Shown one piece after another: positions 16,962 to 25,928 of a stretch of DNA of 59,183 nucleotides (within the stretch, counting starts at the first letter, position 1; the number at the start of each line of letters is the position of its first letter). Source of the DNA: Clostridia bacterium (GTDB lineage Bacteria > Bacillota > Clostridia > Oscillospirales > RGIG577); NCBI GenBank assembly GCA_017405765.1, contig JAFQZS010000015.1, forward strand, positions 1 through 59,183, written 5' to 3'. The notes under the pieces are model-generated. The model worked only from the letters and a program-made list of their open reading frames with translations. It made no database searches and had not been told where the DNA came from. The position numbers and the translations under genes were made by a program.

Positions 16962-18221
16962 TCAAAGCTTCATGTTTCTTAAAATAAACGCACTCATCAC
17001 TATCGCAATGATACAGCATACTCCGGCGCATACGAACGCCACTCTGTAGCCGCCGAGATAATCTATAATGAATCCCCACAGCGCCGCCCCTGCGCCGATG
17101 CCTATATCAAAAGAAGAGTAATAAGTCGCGTTCGCGCTGCCGCGCCTGTCTGCGGGCGCGTGCTTCACTACGAGCGCGTTTGCCGTCGGCAGCGCCGCTC
17201 CCACGCCTATGCCGTATATTACAGAACAGATTATAAGGTGGGTAAAGCTGTTCAAAAACGAAAGCGAGAACAGAGCAGCAGAAAATATCGCAAGACTCGG
17301 TATCATTATCATAAGCGTATGTACGCGGCCGAAAAGCCTGCTCGTCAAAACGCGCACGATCAGTATAACGACGGCGGTCGCCGTGTAGAACATGCCCGGA
17401 TTATCTATCCCCAGTGATATCGCAAAGGACGGCATGAACGAAAGCACGCAGCTCATGCTCATTGCAAGCACCAAAACGACGAGCGACGGACGAAATACAG
17501 TTTTCTCAAATATTCTCCATATCAGCTTGACCTTCTTGCCCGACGCCTCCGTATCTGCGTTCCGTGGCTTATTATACTCCTCGGGATGCTCTCGCTTATA
17601 CTCCTCAAATCGTATCCGCGCCTTCTTTTCGTAGTTTAAGGTCATGATTATCACAAGCGCCGAAATAAGCGCAAGGCCCGATACGGCAAACATGGGAGAA
17701 TAGATACCGCCTGTCATAAGCGACAAAGCAAGCGCCGGACCTACCGACGTTGCCGCCGTGGCGGTAAGTCCGAAATAAGCGATACCCTCAGACAGTCTCT
17801 TCTCCGGCAACACGTCGGCTGCGATAGTTCCGTTTGCAGTCGATATGCAGGCGATGCCCACGCCCTGAAGCACACGAAAAGCCATTACAAGCATCACGTT
17901 CATCGAAAGTATGTACACGATAGTTCCCGAAAGAAAGACGAAAATACCCACGATGGTAACTATCTTTCTTCCCCTCGTGTCGATTATGCGCCCTACGAAC
18001 GGTCTCGACGTCAGAGCCGCAAGCGTAAGAAGACCCGTCATTACTCCCGCCTGGCTCGGACTGCCGCCAAGCACGATAACGTAGTAAGGCAGCGTAGAGC
18101 CTATCATCTGCTGAGAAATGTTGCAAAGGGTCGCTATTATGAATATTCTTATAAAATCACTGTTCCAAAGCCGCTCGCTGACTTCTATGAACGCGCTCGG
18201 AACGCCTGTGGCCTTAGCCAA
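16962..18221 (-). CDS. Major facilitator superfamily transporter
   Basis: 419 aa with about twelve membrane helices and a charged central loop (residues about 195-230). It starts at TTG 18221 behind GGGGGAC. Family features are the loop 2-3 motif GRIIDTRGRKIVTIVG (near residues 76-91) and the matching loop 8-9 region. The Arg/Gly-rich motif A suggests a proton-driven exporter of the multidrug type, but the substrate cannot be read. It converges on the lysine operon and shares its terminator. Confidence 0.87.
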   Translation of the reverse strand: MAKATGVPSAFIEVSERLWNSDFIRIFIIATLCNISQQMIGSTLPYYVIVLGGSPSQAGVMTGLLTLAALTSRPFVGRIIDTRGRKIVTIVGIFVFLSGTIVYILSMNVMLVMAFRVLQGVGIACISTANGTIAADVLPEKRLSEGIAYFGLTATAATSVGPALALSLMTGGIYSPMFAVSGLALISALVIIMTLNYEKKARIRFEEYKREHPEEYNKPRNADTEASGKKVKLIWRIFEKTVFRPSLVVLVLAMSMSCVLSFMPSFAISLGIDNPGMFYTATAVVILIVRVLTSRLFGRVHTLMIMIPSLAIFSAALFSLSFLNSFTHLIICSVIYGIGVGAALPTANALVVKHAPADRRGSANATYYSSFDIGIGAGAALWGFIIDYLGGYRVAFVCAGVCCIIAIVMSAFILRNMKL

Positions 18222-18269
18222 ATAAAGTCCCCCAATACAGGAATAAATTTACATGAAAACTTCAAGCTT

Positions 18270-18296
18270 AAGGGCGGACGAAGCCGCCCTTTTTTC
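18270..18296. terminator. Hairpin between the MFS gene and the copper-amine-oxidase-N protein
   Basis: AAGGGCGG pairs with CCGCCCTT around ACGAAG. The long T-run (TTTTTTC) is on the plus strand; on the minus strand, where the genes are, only two T follow. It probably still ends minus-strand transcription, but the orientation of the T-run is odd. Confidence 0.6.
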
Positions 18297-18310
18297 TTAT
18301 TTCTTATTCC

Positions 18311-19306
18311 TTATTTCATTCTTGCGCTGCCCGTAAGTATTATAAGCGTTCTGTAGCCGTCGCCATCCTTTGCGCAGCTTACCGCAGTCTGCGTATAGTC
18401 CTTATCCTTCAGCTCAGACCACAGCGATTCGTCGTGCGTCGTGTTCTGTATAAGCCAGTTTGCATTGGTGTTCTTTACAAAGCATATCTCCTTTTCGGTA
18501 ACGAAATATGCGACACCCAGACTTTCAAACATAGACTTTCTGTCGGCGCCGTAGGAAAGCGTATCGATATTATCGTTGCTCCAAGCGTTCAGTATCTGGC
18601 GCTCATATACCCTGTTATCGCACACCGTGGAAAGCTCCTCGCTCCACATAAGGCTGCGTTCGCCCTTCTGCACAAGCGTATCGTTCAAAGCTTTATATAC
18701 GTCCTGTGCAAATCTTTCCTCGTCGATCTTAAAGCTGTCGGCAGTGACCGAAGCATCTATAGGACGTATCATGCCCGCGATCTTCGTCTTGATATCGGCG
18801 ATCCTGAGAGGCGCCGCGTTCTTATATATCAAAGTAGCGTTATATGTATCTGCCCAGTTTACCGTATATCCCACAAGCTCTGCAACGTAACGCGCGGGAA
18901 GCAGCGTATTGCCTTTCGCGGAAAGCACGGGCGCAGCATCCATGCGATACGTTATCTCGTCCATATTGTTTACTATCCTGTATACCGCCGTATTGCCTAT
19001 CTGATATTTCAGCTTAAAGCCGGGATCATCGTTTTTTGTAACAATGATCTGTTGTCCCTCGCTTATCCATTCCACAGAGCAGTTAAGCGATTCGGTAAGC
19101 ACACGAAACGGCACCATCGTTCTTCCGTCAATGATCCTCGGCGCTTCCGGCAGCGCCGTCTCTTCGCCGTTTATATACGCCTTGTCATTGCCCGTTTGAA
19201 AAACAAGCTCTGCCGATGAAGATGCGTCTGCGGCGCCCGCCGGCATCACAGCAAAAGCGATGCACAAAGCTGCCGCGATCAATAAACTCAAAACTTTTCT
19301 TTTCAT
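18311..19306 (-). CDS. Secreted protein with copper-amine-oxidase N-terminal domain
   Basis: 331 aa from the ATG at 19306, which follows a G-rich site; an upstream TTG in frame is less likely. A signal peptide ends near AAD (residue about 27). Residues 40-170 hold the two halves of a copper amine oxidase N-terminal-like domain (RIIDGRTMVPFRVLTESLN and LLPARYVAELVGYTVNW), a stalk-like cell-surface module common in Clostridia. The remaining 150 residues, with ERSLMWSEELSTVCDNRVYE, vaguely recall a CAP/SCP fold. The role at the surface is unknown. Confidence 0.75.
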   Translation of the reverse strand: MKRKVLSLLIAAALCIAFAVMPAGAADASSSAELVFQTGNDKAYINGEETALPEAPRIIDGRTMVPFRVLTESLNCSVEWISEGQQIIVTKNDDPGFKLKYQIGNTAVYRIVNNMDEITYRMDAAPVLSAKGNTLLPARYVAELVGYTVNWADTYNATLIYKNAAPLRIADIKTKIAGMIRPIDASVTADSFKIDEERFAQDVYKALNDTLVQKGERSLMWSEELSTVCDNRVYERQILNAWSNDNIDTLSYGADRKSMFESLGVAYFVTEKEICFVKNTNANWLIQNTTHDESLWSELKDKDYTQTAVSCAKDGDGYRTLIILTGSARMK

Positions 19307-19320
19307 ATTGCCCCCCCGTT

Positions 19321-20550
19321 TCAATTGATTGTTATCTTCATAAAGGTTTTTTTGCCTTTTTTGACTATTATAAATCCGTCTTTAAAATCGCTTTTGCCGA
19401 CCGTTTTATCTATCGCCGTGACCTTTTCGTCGTTTACGGATATACCGCCCTGATTTACAAGACGTCTCGCCTCGCCCTTTGACGGTGCAAGCGAGGACAG
19501 AACAAGAAGGTCAAGTATGCCTATCTGTCCGTCTTTAAGCTGACCTTCGGAAAGCTCGAACGTAGGCATATTGTCGCTTACGCCGCCTGCGGCAAAAAGC
19601 GCTTTCGCCGCTTCCTCGGCTTTTTTCGCCTCTTCGGCGCCGTGGATAAGCTCGGTAAGCTCAAAAGCAAGCGTCTCCTTTGCTCGGTTTATATCCTTGC
19701 CCTCCAGCTTTGAAAGCTTCTCTATCTCGTCAAGCGGGAGGAACGTAAGCATCTTTAAGCATTTTATCACGTCTGCGTCGTCTACGTTGCGCCAGTACTG
19801 ATAAAAGTCGTAAGGCGGCGTCTTTTCGGGATCGAGCCATACGGCGCCGTTCGCCGTCTTGCCCATCTTCTTACCTTCGGAGTTCTGAAGGAGCGTTATC
19901 GTCATGGCGTAAGCGTCCTTGCCCAGTTTTCTTCTTATAAGCTCAGTGCCGCCGAGCATATTGCTCCACTGGTCGTCTCCGCCGAACTGCATGTTGCAGC
20001 CGTATTTTTGGAACAGATAATAAAAGTCGTAAGACTGCATTATCATATAATTGAATTCAAGAAAAGAAAGGCCCTTCTCCATACGCTGTTTATAACATTC
20101 CGCTCTGAGCATATTGTTTACCGAGAAGCATGCGCCGACCTCCCTGAGAAGGTCTACATATTTCAGATCAAGAAGCCAATCGGCGTTGTTTACTGCTATT
20201 GCGGCATTTTCGCCCTCGAAGTTTATAAACTTTTTCATCTGCTCCTTAAAGCGCTCGCAGTTTTTCATTATAACGTCGTAAGACATCATCGCGCGCATAT
20301 CCGTTCTGCCCGAGGGGTCTCCTACATGTCCCGTGCCTCCGCCGAGGAGCACTATCGGTTTGTTTCCCGCCATCTGAAGCCGCTTCATCAGGCAAAGCGC
20401 CATAAAGTGGCCCACATGAAGAGAATCGGCCGTCGGGTCAAAGCCTATATAAAAGATCGCCTTACCGTTATCGACAAGCTCTCTTATCTCCTTTTCATCG
20501 GTCACCTGTGCAATAAGTCCTCTGTCCTTTAATTCCTGAAAAATGCCCAT
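19321..20550 (-). CDS. tyrS: Tyrosyl-tRNA synthetase
   Basis: 409 aa class I synthetase charging tRNA-Tyr. The HIGH-type motif reads HVGHF (near residues 46-50) and the KMSKS-type motif reads KMGKT (near 230-234). Tyrosine-binding residues are in IGFDPTADSLHVGH and QSYDFYYLFQKYG. A C-terminal S4 RNA-binding domain (SKGEARRLVNQGGISVNDEKV near 358-378) completes the chain. It follows recN by 12 bases, so there is no room for a T-box leader; it is read through from the recN side. Confidence 0.97.
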   Translation of the reverse strand: MGIFQELKDRGLIAQVTDEKEIRELVDNGKAIFYIGFDPTADSLHVGHFMALCLMKRLQMAGNKPIVLLGGGTGHVGDPSGRTDMRAMMSYDVIMKNCERFKEQMKKFINFEGENAAIAVNNADWLLDLKYVDLLREVGACFSVNNMLRAECYKQRMEKGLSFLEFNYMIMQSYDFYYLFQKYGCNMQFGGDDQWSNMLGGTELIRRKLGKDAYAMTITLLQNSEGKKMGKTANGAVWLDPEKTPPYDFYQYWRNVDDADVIKCLKMLTFLPLDEIEKLSKLEGKDINRAKETLAFELTELIHGAEEAKKAEEAAKALFAAGGVSDNMPTFELSEGQLKDGQIGILDLLVLSSLAPSKGEARRLVNQGGISVNDEKVTAIDKTVGKSDFKDGFIIVKKGKKTFMKITIN

Positions 20551-20562
20551 TTTTTTAGATCC

Positions 20563-22284
20563 TCACTTTTTGGTTTTTGTTTTTCTTATATCCTCTTTCG
20601 TGCGCTCAGCCATACTTAGCATCTCCCGGGCATTGACTAAAGAAAGCGTTGTTATCTTATCAGTGCCCGTTATCCGCGCGATCTCGCTTGCGCGCTCAAC
20701 GTCGGATAATTCTTTCACGGTCGTTCTTGTAGTTTTCCCGTCGGTGCTTTTTTCAATATAATAATGACTGTCGGCCATAAGCGCAAGCTGCGCCAAATGG
20801 GTCACGCACAATACTTGTTTATATCCCGATATCTCATACAGCGCATTTGCCACCTTCACGGCCGCGCGCCCGCTTATGCCCGCGTCTATCTCGTCAAACA
20901 CGAGCGTGCCCGTGGGCTCGCTTTCAAAAAGCACGCTTATCATGGCAAGCATTATTCGTGACAATTCTCCTCCCGACGCTATCTTTGCAAGCGGTTTTAA
21001 CGCTTCGCCGGGGTTGGGCGATATGAGAAACTCTAAAACATCGGCGCCGCTTTGAGTGAAATCACAAACATCTTCGGCCGTTTTTATATCCGCCTTGAAT
21101 CTTACCTTCGCCATATCAAGATAAGTAAGCTTATCCGTTATCTCAGCTTCCAGCCGTTTCGCCGTTTTGCTGCGCAGAGCGGAAAGCTTTTGTGCCGAAG
21201 CGACAAGCTCCTTTCGCGCCTCATTAAGTTCCCCTTTCAAGCGCTCGCGCTTCGCATCGGCAAATACGATATCGTCAAGCTTATTTTTGCATTCTTCCAA
21301 AAATGCAAGAATATCTTCTATGCTGCCGGCATATTTTCTTTTAAGGCGCGATATCTCGTCCTGACGTGCTATGATATCGTCGATATCCTCGTCGGAAAAA
21401 TCAAATTCATCTTTTTTCGAGGCTGCCGACATCGCTATATCCTCTATCTCAAGGCACACCGACTCAATGCGCTCGGCAAGTTTTTGTGTCTCCTCATCAT
21501 CGCGTGCCAAAATCATAAGCTCGTTTTTCGCCTCATATGCGGCGTTATATGCGCTCACCGCGCCGTTCTCGCCGCCGTATAAGAGATCATATGCCGATTC
21601 TATCGCGGAAACAAACTTTTTCGCGTTGGAAAACTTTCGTTTCTGCGCCGCAAGCTGCTCGTCCTCTCCTGGCGTAAGCTCGGCCGCTTCTATTTCTTCA
21701 ATACAGAATTTAAGATAGTCCACACGGCGCATTTTTTCATGCTCGTCCATATCCAAAGCGTTATACTCTTTTTCAAGCGCCTTATATTTTTTATATGTAT
21801 CGAGATAATGAGCCGATACCGTTTTGTCCTTTGAAAATCGGTCTAAAAGCGTCAGATGGCGTTTTTCGTCAAGAAGGCTGCTTGCATCATGCTGACCGTG
21901 TATATTTATGATATACGGCATTATGCTTTTAAGTACCAAAAGCGTTGTCGGACGCGAATTTATGCGCACGCTGTTTTTCCCGTCGCCGAATATCTCTCTT
22001 TCAACCAAGATGCGCCCGTCTTCATCCGGGCTTATTCCCGCCTCAGCCATACGCTCGGCCGCACTTTCGGGCAGAGAGCCGATTATCGCGCTCACAAAGG
22101 CAGACTTCTTCCCCGTGCGTATAAGCTCTCTTGGTGTACGTCCGCCCAAAAGCATATTTATTGAATCTATTATTATTGATTTTCCTGCTCCCGTTTCTCC
22201 GGTAAGCACATTCATCCCGCCCGAAAAGTCGATATCGAGCGACTCTATCAGCGCGACATTCTCAATATGAATAGCATAGATCAT
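20563..22284 (-). CDS. recN: DNA repair protein RecN
   Basis: 573 aa SMC-like ATPase of double-strand-break repair. Walker A is TGETGAGKSIIID (near residues 29-41). A long coiled-coil centre spans about 160-370. The signature and Walker B lie in GGELSRIMLAM (near 444-454) and GTLVFDEIDAGISGRAA (near 465-481). It lies 17 bases after argR; tlyA, nadK, argR and recN are all in one direction, the usual Firmicutes order with nadK in it. Confidence 0.97.
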   Translation of the reverse strand: MIYAIHIENVALIESLDIDFSGGMNVLTGETGAGKSIIIDSINMLLGGRTPRELIRTGKKSAFVSAIIGSLPESAAERMAEAGISPDEDGRILVEREIFGDGKNSVRINSRPTTLLVLKSIMPYIINIHGQHDASSLLDEKRHLTLLDRFSKDKTVSAHYLDTYKKYKALEKEYNALDMDEHEKMRRVDYLKFCIEEIEAAELTPGEDEQLAAQKRKFSNAKKFVSAIESAYDLLYGGENGAVSAYNAAYEAKNELMILARDDEETQKLAERIESVCLEIEDIAMSAASKKDEFDFSDEDIDDIIARQDEISRLKRKYAGSIEDILAFLEECKNKLDDIVFADAKRERLKGELNEARKELVASAQKLSALRSKTAKRLEAEITDKLTYLDMAKVRFKADIKTAEDVCDFTQSGADVLEFLISPNPGEALKPLAKIASGGELSRIMLAMISVLFESEPTGTLVFDEIDAGISGRAAVKVANALYEISGYKQVLCVTHLAQLALMADSHYYIEKSTDGKTTRTTVKELSDVERASEIARITGTDKITTLSLVNAREMLSMAERTKEDIRKTKTKK

Positions 22285-22301
22285 TTCATTTTACTTTCTT
22301 T

Positions 22302-22757
22302 TTATTCTTTTAACCTTGCGGCCTGCTCTTTTGAAAACTTGACCGCGTCGTCATCGCTGCGAAAGACGACAAATATCGTATCGTCGCCTGCCAGCGTTCC
22401 AAGTATCTGCGAAATGTTCATTGAATCTATGGCGGCAGCCGCACCTGAAGCAAGACCGGTCAAAGTCTTTATCACCACCATATTTCCCGCGCAGTCGATA
22501 TTTGTCACACATTCGCGAAATATCGCCTCAAGCTTTTTAAGCCTCTTGTCCTCTGATTCCGCTCCCCGCGACGAATACTTATATCGTCCCGAAGCGTCAA
22601 GAACCTTGAATATACGCAGTTCCTTTATATCTCTCGATATAGTTGCCTGAGTGACCAAAAAGCCTTCGTCCTTCAGTCTTTGGGCAAGCTCTTCCTGCGT
22701 CTCAACGCTGTATTTGTCTATAAGCTCCAAAATTTTAAGCTGTCGTTTGTTTTTCAA
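22302..22757 (-). CDS. argR: Arginine repressor
   Basis: 151 aa, standard ArgR/AhrC size. The N-terminal winged helix (residues 1-65) has LAQRLKDEGFLVTQATISRD, the DNA-recognition region. The C-terminal domain that forms hexamers and binds arginine contains the GTLAGDDTIFVVF segment (near 121-133). The start is TTG 22757 with AAAGGGTG in front, five bases after the nadK stop. In Firmicutes this gene sits between tlyA and recN, as here. Confidence 0.95.
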   Translation of the reverse strand: MKNKRQLKILELIDKYSVETQEELAQRLKDEGFLVTQATISRDIKELRIFKVLDASGRYKYSSRGAESEDKRLKKLEAIFRECVTNIDCAGNMVVIKTLTGLASGAAAAIDSMNISQILGTLAGDDTIFVVFRSDDDAVKFSKEQAARLKE

Positions 22758-22762
22758 AATGA

Positions 22763-23620
22763 CTACACCCTTTCTCGCAGCTTTTGGCGCAGAATAGTAT
22801 AAAAATTGCGGTCCTTCACGCGTATAAGCTTAAGCATAAGCTTTGAACGCGATACCTGTACGACGTCTCCTATCATAAGCTTTCCGTATTTATTTCCGTC
22901 TGCCGACAGATACGCTTCCCTGTCCCCTTCTCCCGTTACTTTTATCTGAAACGTGGACATTATGGACATAACTATCGGTATGGAAACAAGCGAATGAGGA
23001 CAAACGGGAGTTATCACAACGCTCGGAGTCCCCGGCTCCATAACGGGGCCGCCCGCGGAAAGCGAATATGCCGTGGAGCCTGTGGGAGTCGCCACTATCA
23101 TACCGTCGGCGCGGAACTGATTTACAAGTATGCCGTCCGCGTAAAACGACAGATCTACAGGGTGCGCGATCAAACTCTTTGAGATAACTGCTTCGTTCAA
23201 AGCCGTTATGCGATTTATCGTTTTGCCGTCTCTTATTACCGAGATATCGAGCATCGCGCGCTCGTCAAATTCAAACCTGCCTGCAAATACCTTTTTAAGC
23301 TCCTCCGTCTCGTCGATCTCAAGCTCAACGAGATAACCCAGATTGCCGATATTTATCCCAAGCATGGGAATGTCTGCCGAAGCCGCTTCTGCCGAAGCCG
23401 CTATAAGCGTACCGTCGCCGCCCAGAGTTATTATAAGGTCGATTTTCCCTTTTACTTTGTTTAGGGGAGCATATTTTATATCGGAGGCGCCTACCTCCGT
23501 TTTATGCATAGGATCGAGATATACCTCCCCGCCGGCTTCCTCTATCGTCTTTGTTATGGAAAGCACGGCTTCCCGCCACTTGAGCTTGCCGGTATTAGGA
23601 ATTATAAAAGCTCTTTTCAA
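22763..23620 (-). CDS. nadK: NAD(+) kinase
   Basis: 285 aa from TTG 23620, which follows GGAGG by seven bases; the longer in-frame start at 23635 would overlap that ribosome site. It phosphorylates NAD to NADP. The invariant GGDGT motif (ITLGGDGTLIAA near residues 63-74) and the second signature TGSTAYSLSAGGPVMEP (near 175-191) are both intact. It lies between tlyA and argR in the same direction. Confidence 0.95.
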   Translation of the reverse strand: MKRAFIIPNTGKLKWREAVLSITKTIEEAGGEVYLDPMHKTEVGASDIKYAPLNKVKGKIDLIITLGGDGTLIAASAEAASADIPMLGINIGNLGYLVELEIDETEELKKVFAGRFEFDERAMLDISVIRDGKTINRITALNEAVISKSLIAHPVDLSFYADGILVNQFRADGMIVATPTGSTAYSLSAGGPVMEPGTPSVVITPVCPHSLVSIPIVMSIMSTFQIKVTGEGDREAYLSADGNKYGKLMIGDVVQVSRSKLMLKLIRVKDRNFYTILRQKLRERV

Positions 23621-23640
23621 AAAAATGCCTCCCAACAGAT

Positions 23641-24453
23641 TTATGCATTTTTGTCTTTTTCAAAAGCCATGTGAGACTCATGCACCAGCTTTTCTATATC
23701 GGCCTCGAAGCTTGCTTCGGGCGCGCGCTTTTCTATATACATAAGGTATTCTATGTTGCCTTCGGGACCCCTTATCGGAGAGTGGTACACCCCGAGTATG
23801 CTAAAGCCTGTTTCCTGCGCTTCACAGAGCACCTTTTTTATTACCTGTTCGTGAACGCGCATATCACGCACAACGCCTTTTTTCCCCACAGCTTCGCGTC
23901 CGGCCTCGAACTGAGGCTTAATAAGGCAAACGGCGCGCGCCCCGTCTCTTAGGGTCCTGTATAACACGGGGAGCACGAGCTTAAGCCCGATGAACGAAAC
24001 GTCCACCGTGCCGAAATCAAGTCTGCGCTCAAGCACGCTGTCGTCGAAATAACGTATATTCGTCCGCTCGATATTCACAACTCTCGGATCGGTGCGAAGC
24101 TTCCATGCAAGCTGGCCGTACCCCACGTCAACGGCGTACACCTTTTTTGCGCCGTGCATAAGCATACAGTCGGTAAAACCGCCGGTCGAAGCGCCTATAT
24201 CTATGGCGTATACGTCTGTCAGATCTATATTGAAGCGGTCTATTGCCCCTTTAAGCTTAAGTCCGCCCCTGCTTACAAATTCAAGCTTTTTCCCTCTTAT
24301 CTCTATTTGGGCGTTCTCATCTACGCTCTGCCCCGGCTTATCTGTTCTTTCGCCGTTTACAAATACTATGCCTTCCATTACAAGGGCTCTGGCTTTTTCG
24401 CGGCTTTCTGCAAAGCCCTTCTCGAACACGAGAATATCTATCCTTTTTTTCAC
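23641..24453 (-). CDS. tlyA: TlyA-type rRNA 2'-O-methyltransferase
   Basis: 270 aa. The N-terminal S4 RNA-binding domain (residues 4-65, RIDILVFEKGFAESREKARA) is followed by an FtsJ-like methyltransferase with motif I AIDIGASTGGFTDCML (near 83-98). Family members 2'-O-methylate cytidines of rRNA; older names call them haemolysins. The start is GTG 24453 behind AAAAGGATACTTAAA, one base after the oapA stop. The oapA-tlyA-argR-recN order matches the known OLE locus. Confidence 0.94.
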   Translation of the reverse strand: MKKRIDILVFEKGFAESREKARALVMEGIVFVNGERTDKPGQSVDENAQIEIRGKKLEFVSRGGLKLKGAIDRFNIDLTDVYAIDIGASTGGFTDCMLMHGAKKVYAVDVGYGQLAWKLRTDPRVVNIERTNIRYFDDSVLERRLDFGTVDVSFIGLKLVLPVLYRTLRDGARAVCLIKPQFEAGREAVGKKGVVRDMRVHEQVIKKVLCEAQETGFSILGVYHSPIRGPEGNIEYLMYIEKRAPEASFEADIEKLVHESHMAFEKDKNA

Positions 24454-24454
24454 T

Positions 24455-25165
24455 TTAAGTATCCTTTTTTGCGGCTCTTATACGGCCGCTTTTCTTTTTG
24501 TCGCCTTGTCTGTTCAGTTTTTTGGGCGCGGCAACGCCTAAAATGCTCTCTAAAACGAGCCCCACGTAATATATTATCGTATTGGAATAACCGAGCGCAA
24601 TGTTTTTCCCAAGCGCTTTGCCCCCTATCGTGAGCGCGGCAACGATGCTCGTAAGCACCAGATTTATAAGCACGCTGTTTTTCTCCCATGAAAACGACGC
24701 GGCAAAATATCCTACGATAACTACTACTGCGCCGCCGCTTATTATTCCCGTAATATCGCCTATTACGTCGTTGCAGAAGTTTGAGACCTTGCCTGCCTGC
24801 GCGATAATCTTGAGCGCGTACTTCGCTCCCGGCACCTTTCTTGCGGCCATCGAATGAAACGGAGTGGAATTTGCCGCCGTCACCGCCGTTCCGACTATAT
24901 CGAAGACTATTCCCAAAAGTATAAAAATAAGCAGTATAACGAGCGCTCCCGCAATCGATACCCCCGAAAGCGCACGGTTTGAAACGAAAGAAAGACAAAA
25001 CGAGGCTAAAAGAGCAACCGCTACTACTATGATCGCCCACCGGCTGTCTGACTTTCGCTTAGGCGAGGCAAGAGAACGTATTATCTTTTTATGTTTTTTT
25101 ATCCTGTCTCTTATGCCAAAACTGCCCGTATTATCTTCGTCGGTACCTTCATTTGATGATTCCAA
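24455..25165 (-). CDS. oapA: OLE-associated membrane protein OapA
   Basis: 236 aa, starting at TTG 25165 behind ACGGAGGAGC. It has basic ends (residues 20-42 and 215-236) and four hydrophobic segments (near 45-62, 66-92, 138-160 and 165-190). The conserved GIVFDIVGTAVTAANSTPFHSMAARKVPGA region (near 83-112) recalls DUF21/CNNM-type membrane domains. The protein known as OapA in Bacillus halodurans is a membrane protein encoded just downstream of the OLE RNA and binds it. The position here, 32 bases after the OLE RNA and directly before tlyA, matches. The Arg/Lys-rich ends would suit RNA binding. Confidence 0.88.
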   Translation of the reverse strand: MESSNEGTDEDNTGSFGIRDRIKKHKKIIRSLASPKRKSDSRWAIIVVAVALLASFCLSFVSNRALSGVSIAGALVILLIFILLGIVFDIVGTAVTAANSTPFHSMAARKVPGAKYALKIIAQAGKVSNFCNDVIGDITGIISGGAVVVIVGYFAASFSWEKNSVLINLVLTSIVAALTIGGKALGKNIALGYSNTIIYYVGLVLESILGVAAPKKLNRQGDKKKSGRIRAAKKDT

Positions 25166-25197
25166 TTAAAGCTCCTCCGTTATATATTAAGTAAATA

Positions 25198-25812
25198 ATA
25201 GTGGCGGTATACAGAGTAAATCTTGCGGCTTTGGTCAAGTTGGATTTCCCATGCTGCTGCCCGCTGTCGCCAAACGGGCGGTTTCCCATTAAAGCCTCAT
25301 ATGCCGCGTCGCCGACGGCATGACTTGATTGCCACTCAGTCCGCACTTCAATCCCCCGCATACCTCAAAAAAGAACAGCCTAGAGGTTTTCCCAAACGGT
25401 CTTATCTGCTTTTTATCCTCTTTTGCAAACAGGGTTTCAGGCTGCATTAGCCCCATGCCTTCGGCCAAAGGCTTAGGGCCTGTCTTCCGTTCACCGCTGT
25501 TCACTCAAGGCAGGCTACTCTGCACACAGCAAAACAACCGCAATGCAGGTTTAATCCCGGTTCGTAATCTGTCCGGTCAACTAATGATCGTGTATAGGCA
25601 GACTACAAAGTCGGGTCTCCATGATAAAAGGGTCAGATCTGTATGCCATTACAGGCTGCCCTTAAATCCAACACTCGTGGTGTTACTCCCAGCACCCACC
25701 CAAAACTGGGCGTTTTAAGCAAGCACAAGAAGCTTCATCGATATGCCCTTTAACGGATTTTTAGCCCCGTCTTCAAAGCAAAAAGCTCCGACTAAGAATA
25801 CTGCGCCACTAT
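25198..25812 (-). ncRNA. ole: OLE RNA (ornate, large, extremophilic)
   Basis: A 615-nt stretch with no supported protein frame. Its 5' end ATAGTGGCG (25812-25804) pairs perfectly with CGCCACTAT (25206-25198) at its 3' end, giving a 9-bp closing helix. OLE RNAs are about 600 nt and lie immediately upstream of oapA, with tlyA, argR, recN downstream and xseA, xseB, ispA upstream: the order here. Internal inverted repeats are also visible. OLE RNA is known to go to the membrane with OapA and to affect stress tolerance. Identification rests on locus order, length and end pairing; the family covariance model was not run. Confidence 0.88.
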
Positions 25813-25825
25813 ATCTTATTGTTGT

Positions 25826-25854
25826 ATTGTATCATATATCATATTTATAATCCA
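25826..25854 (-). promoter_or_regulatory. Possible promoter of the OLE RNA
   Basis: TACAAT on the minus strand lies about 14 bases before the first base of the closing helix; the -35 match (TGGATT, 17-bp spacer) is weak. Since a strong terminator lies just upstream (25885-25915), an own promoter is expected. Confidence 0.4.
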
Positions 25855-25884
25855 TACTTTTCGAAAAAGATAAATAAAAAAATA

Positions 25885-25915
25885 AATGCGGGGAAAGACG
25901 CCGCTTCCCCGCATT
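25885..25915 (-). terminator. Terminator between the PAP2-like gene and the OLE RNA
   Basis: AATGCGGGGAA pairs perfectly with TTCCCCGCATT around a nine-base loop and is followed on the minus strand by TTATTTTTTTAT. It separates the upstream isoprenoid genes from OLE transcription, at least in part. Confidence 0.88.
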
Positions 25916-25928
25916 CGTTTTGGTTATC

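Noticed and set aside
20551-20562. T-box leader for tyrS
   Set aside because: Only 12 bases separate recN from tyrS, too short for a T-box.
21052-21718. Long plus-strand frames opposite recN
   Set aside because: They have no ribosome-binding site or recognisable domain, while the minus strand carries an intact RecN with all ATPase motifs.
25198-25812. RNase P RNA, 6S RNA or group II intron as identity of the large RNA
   Set aside because: The conserved RNase P blocks and intron domain V were not seen, and locus order, size and end helix fit OLE RNA instead.
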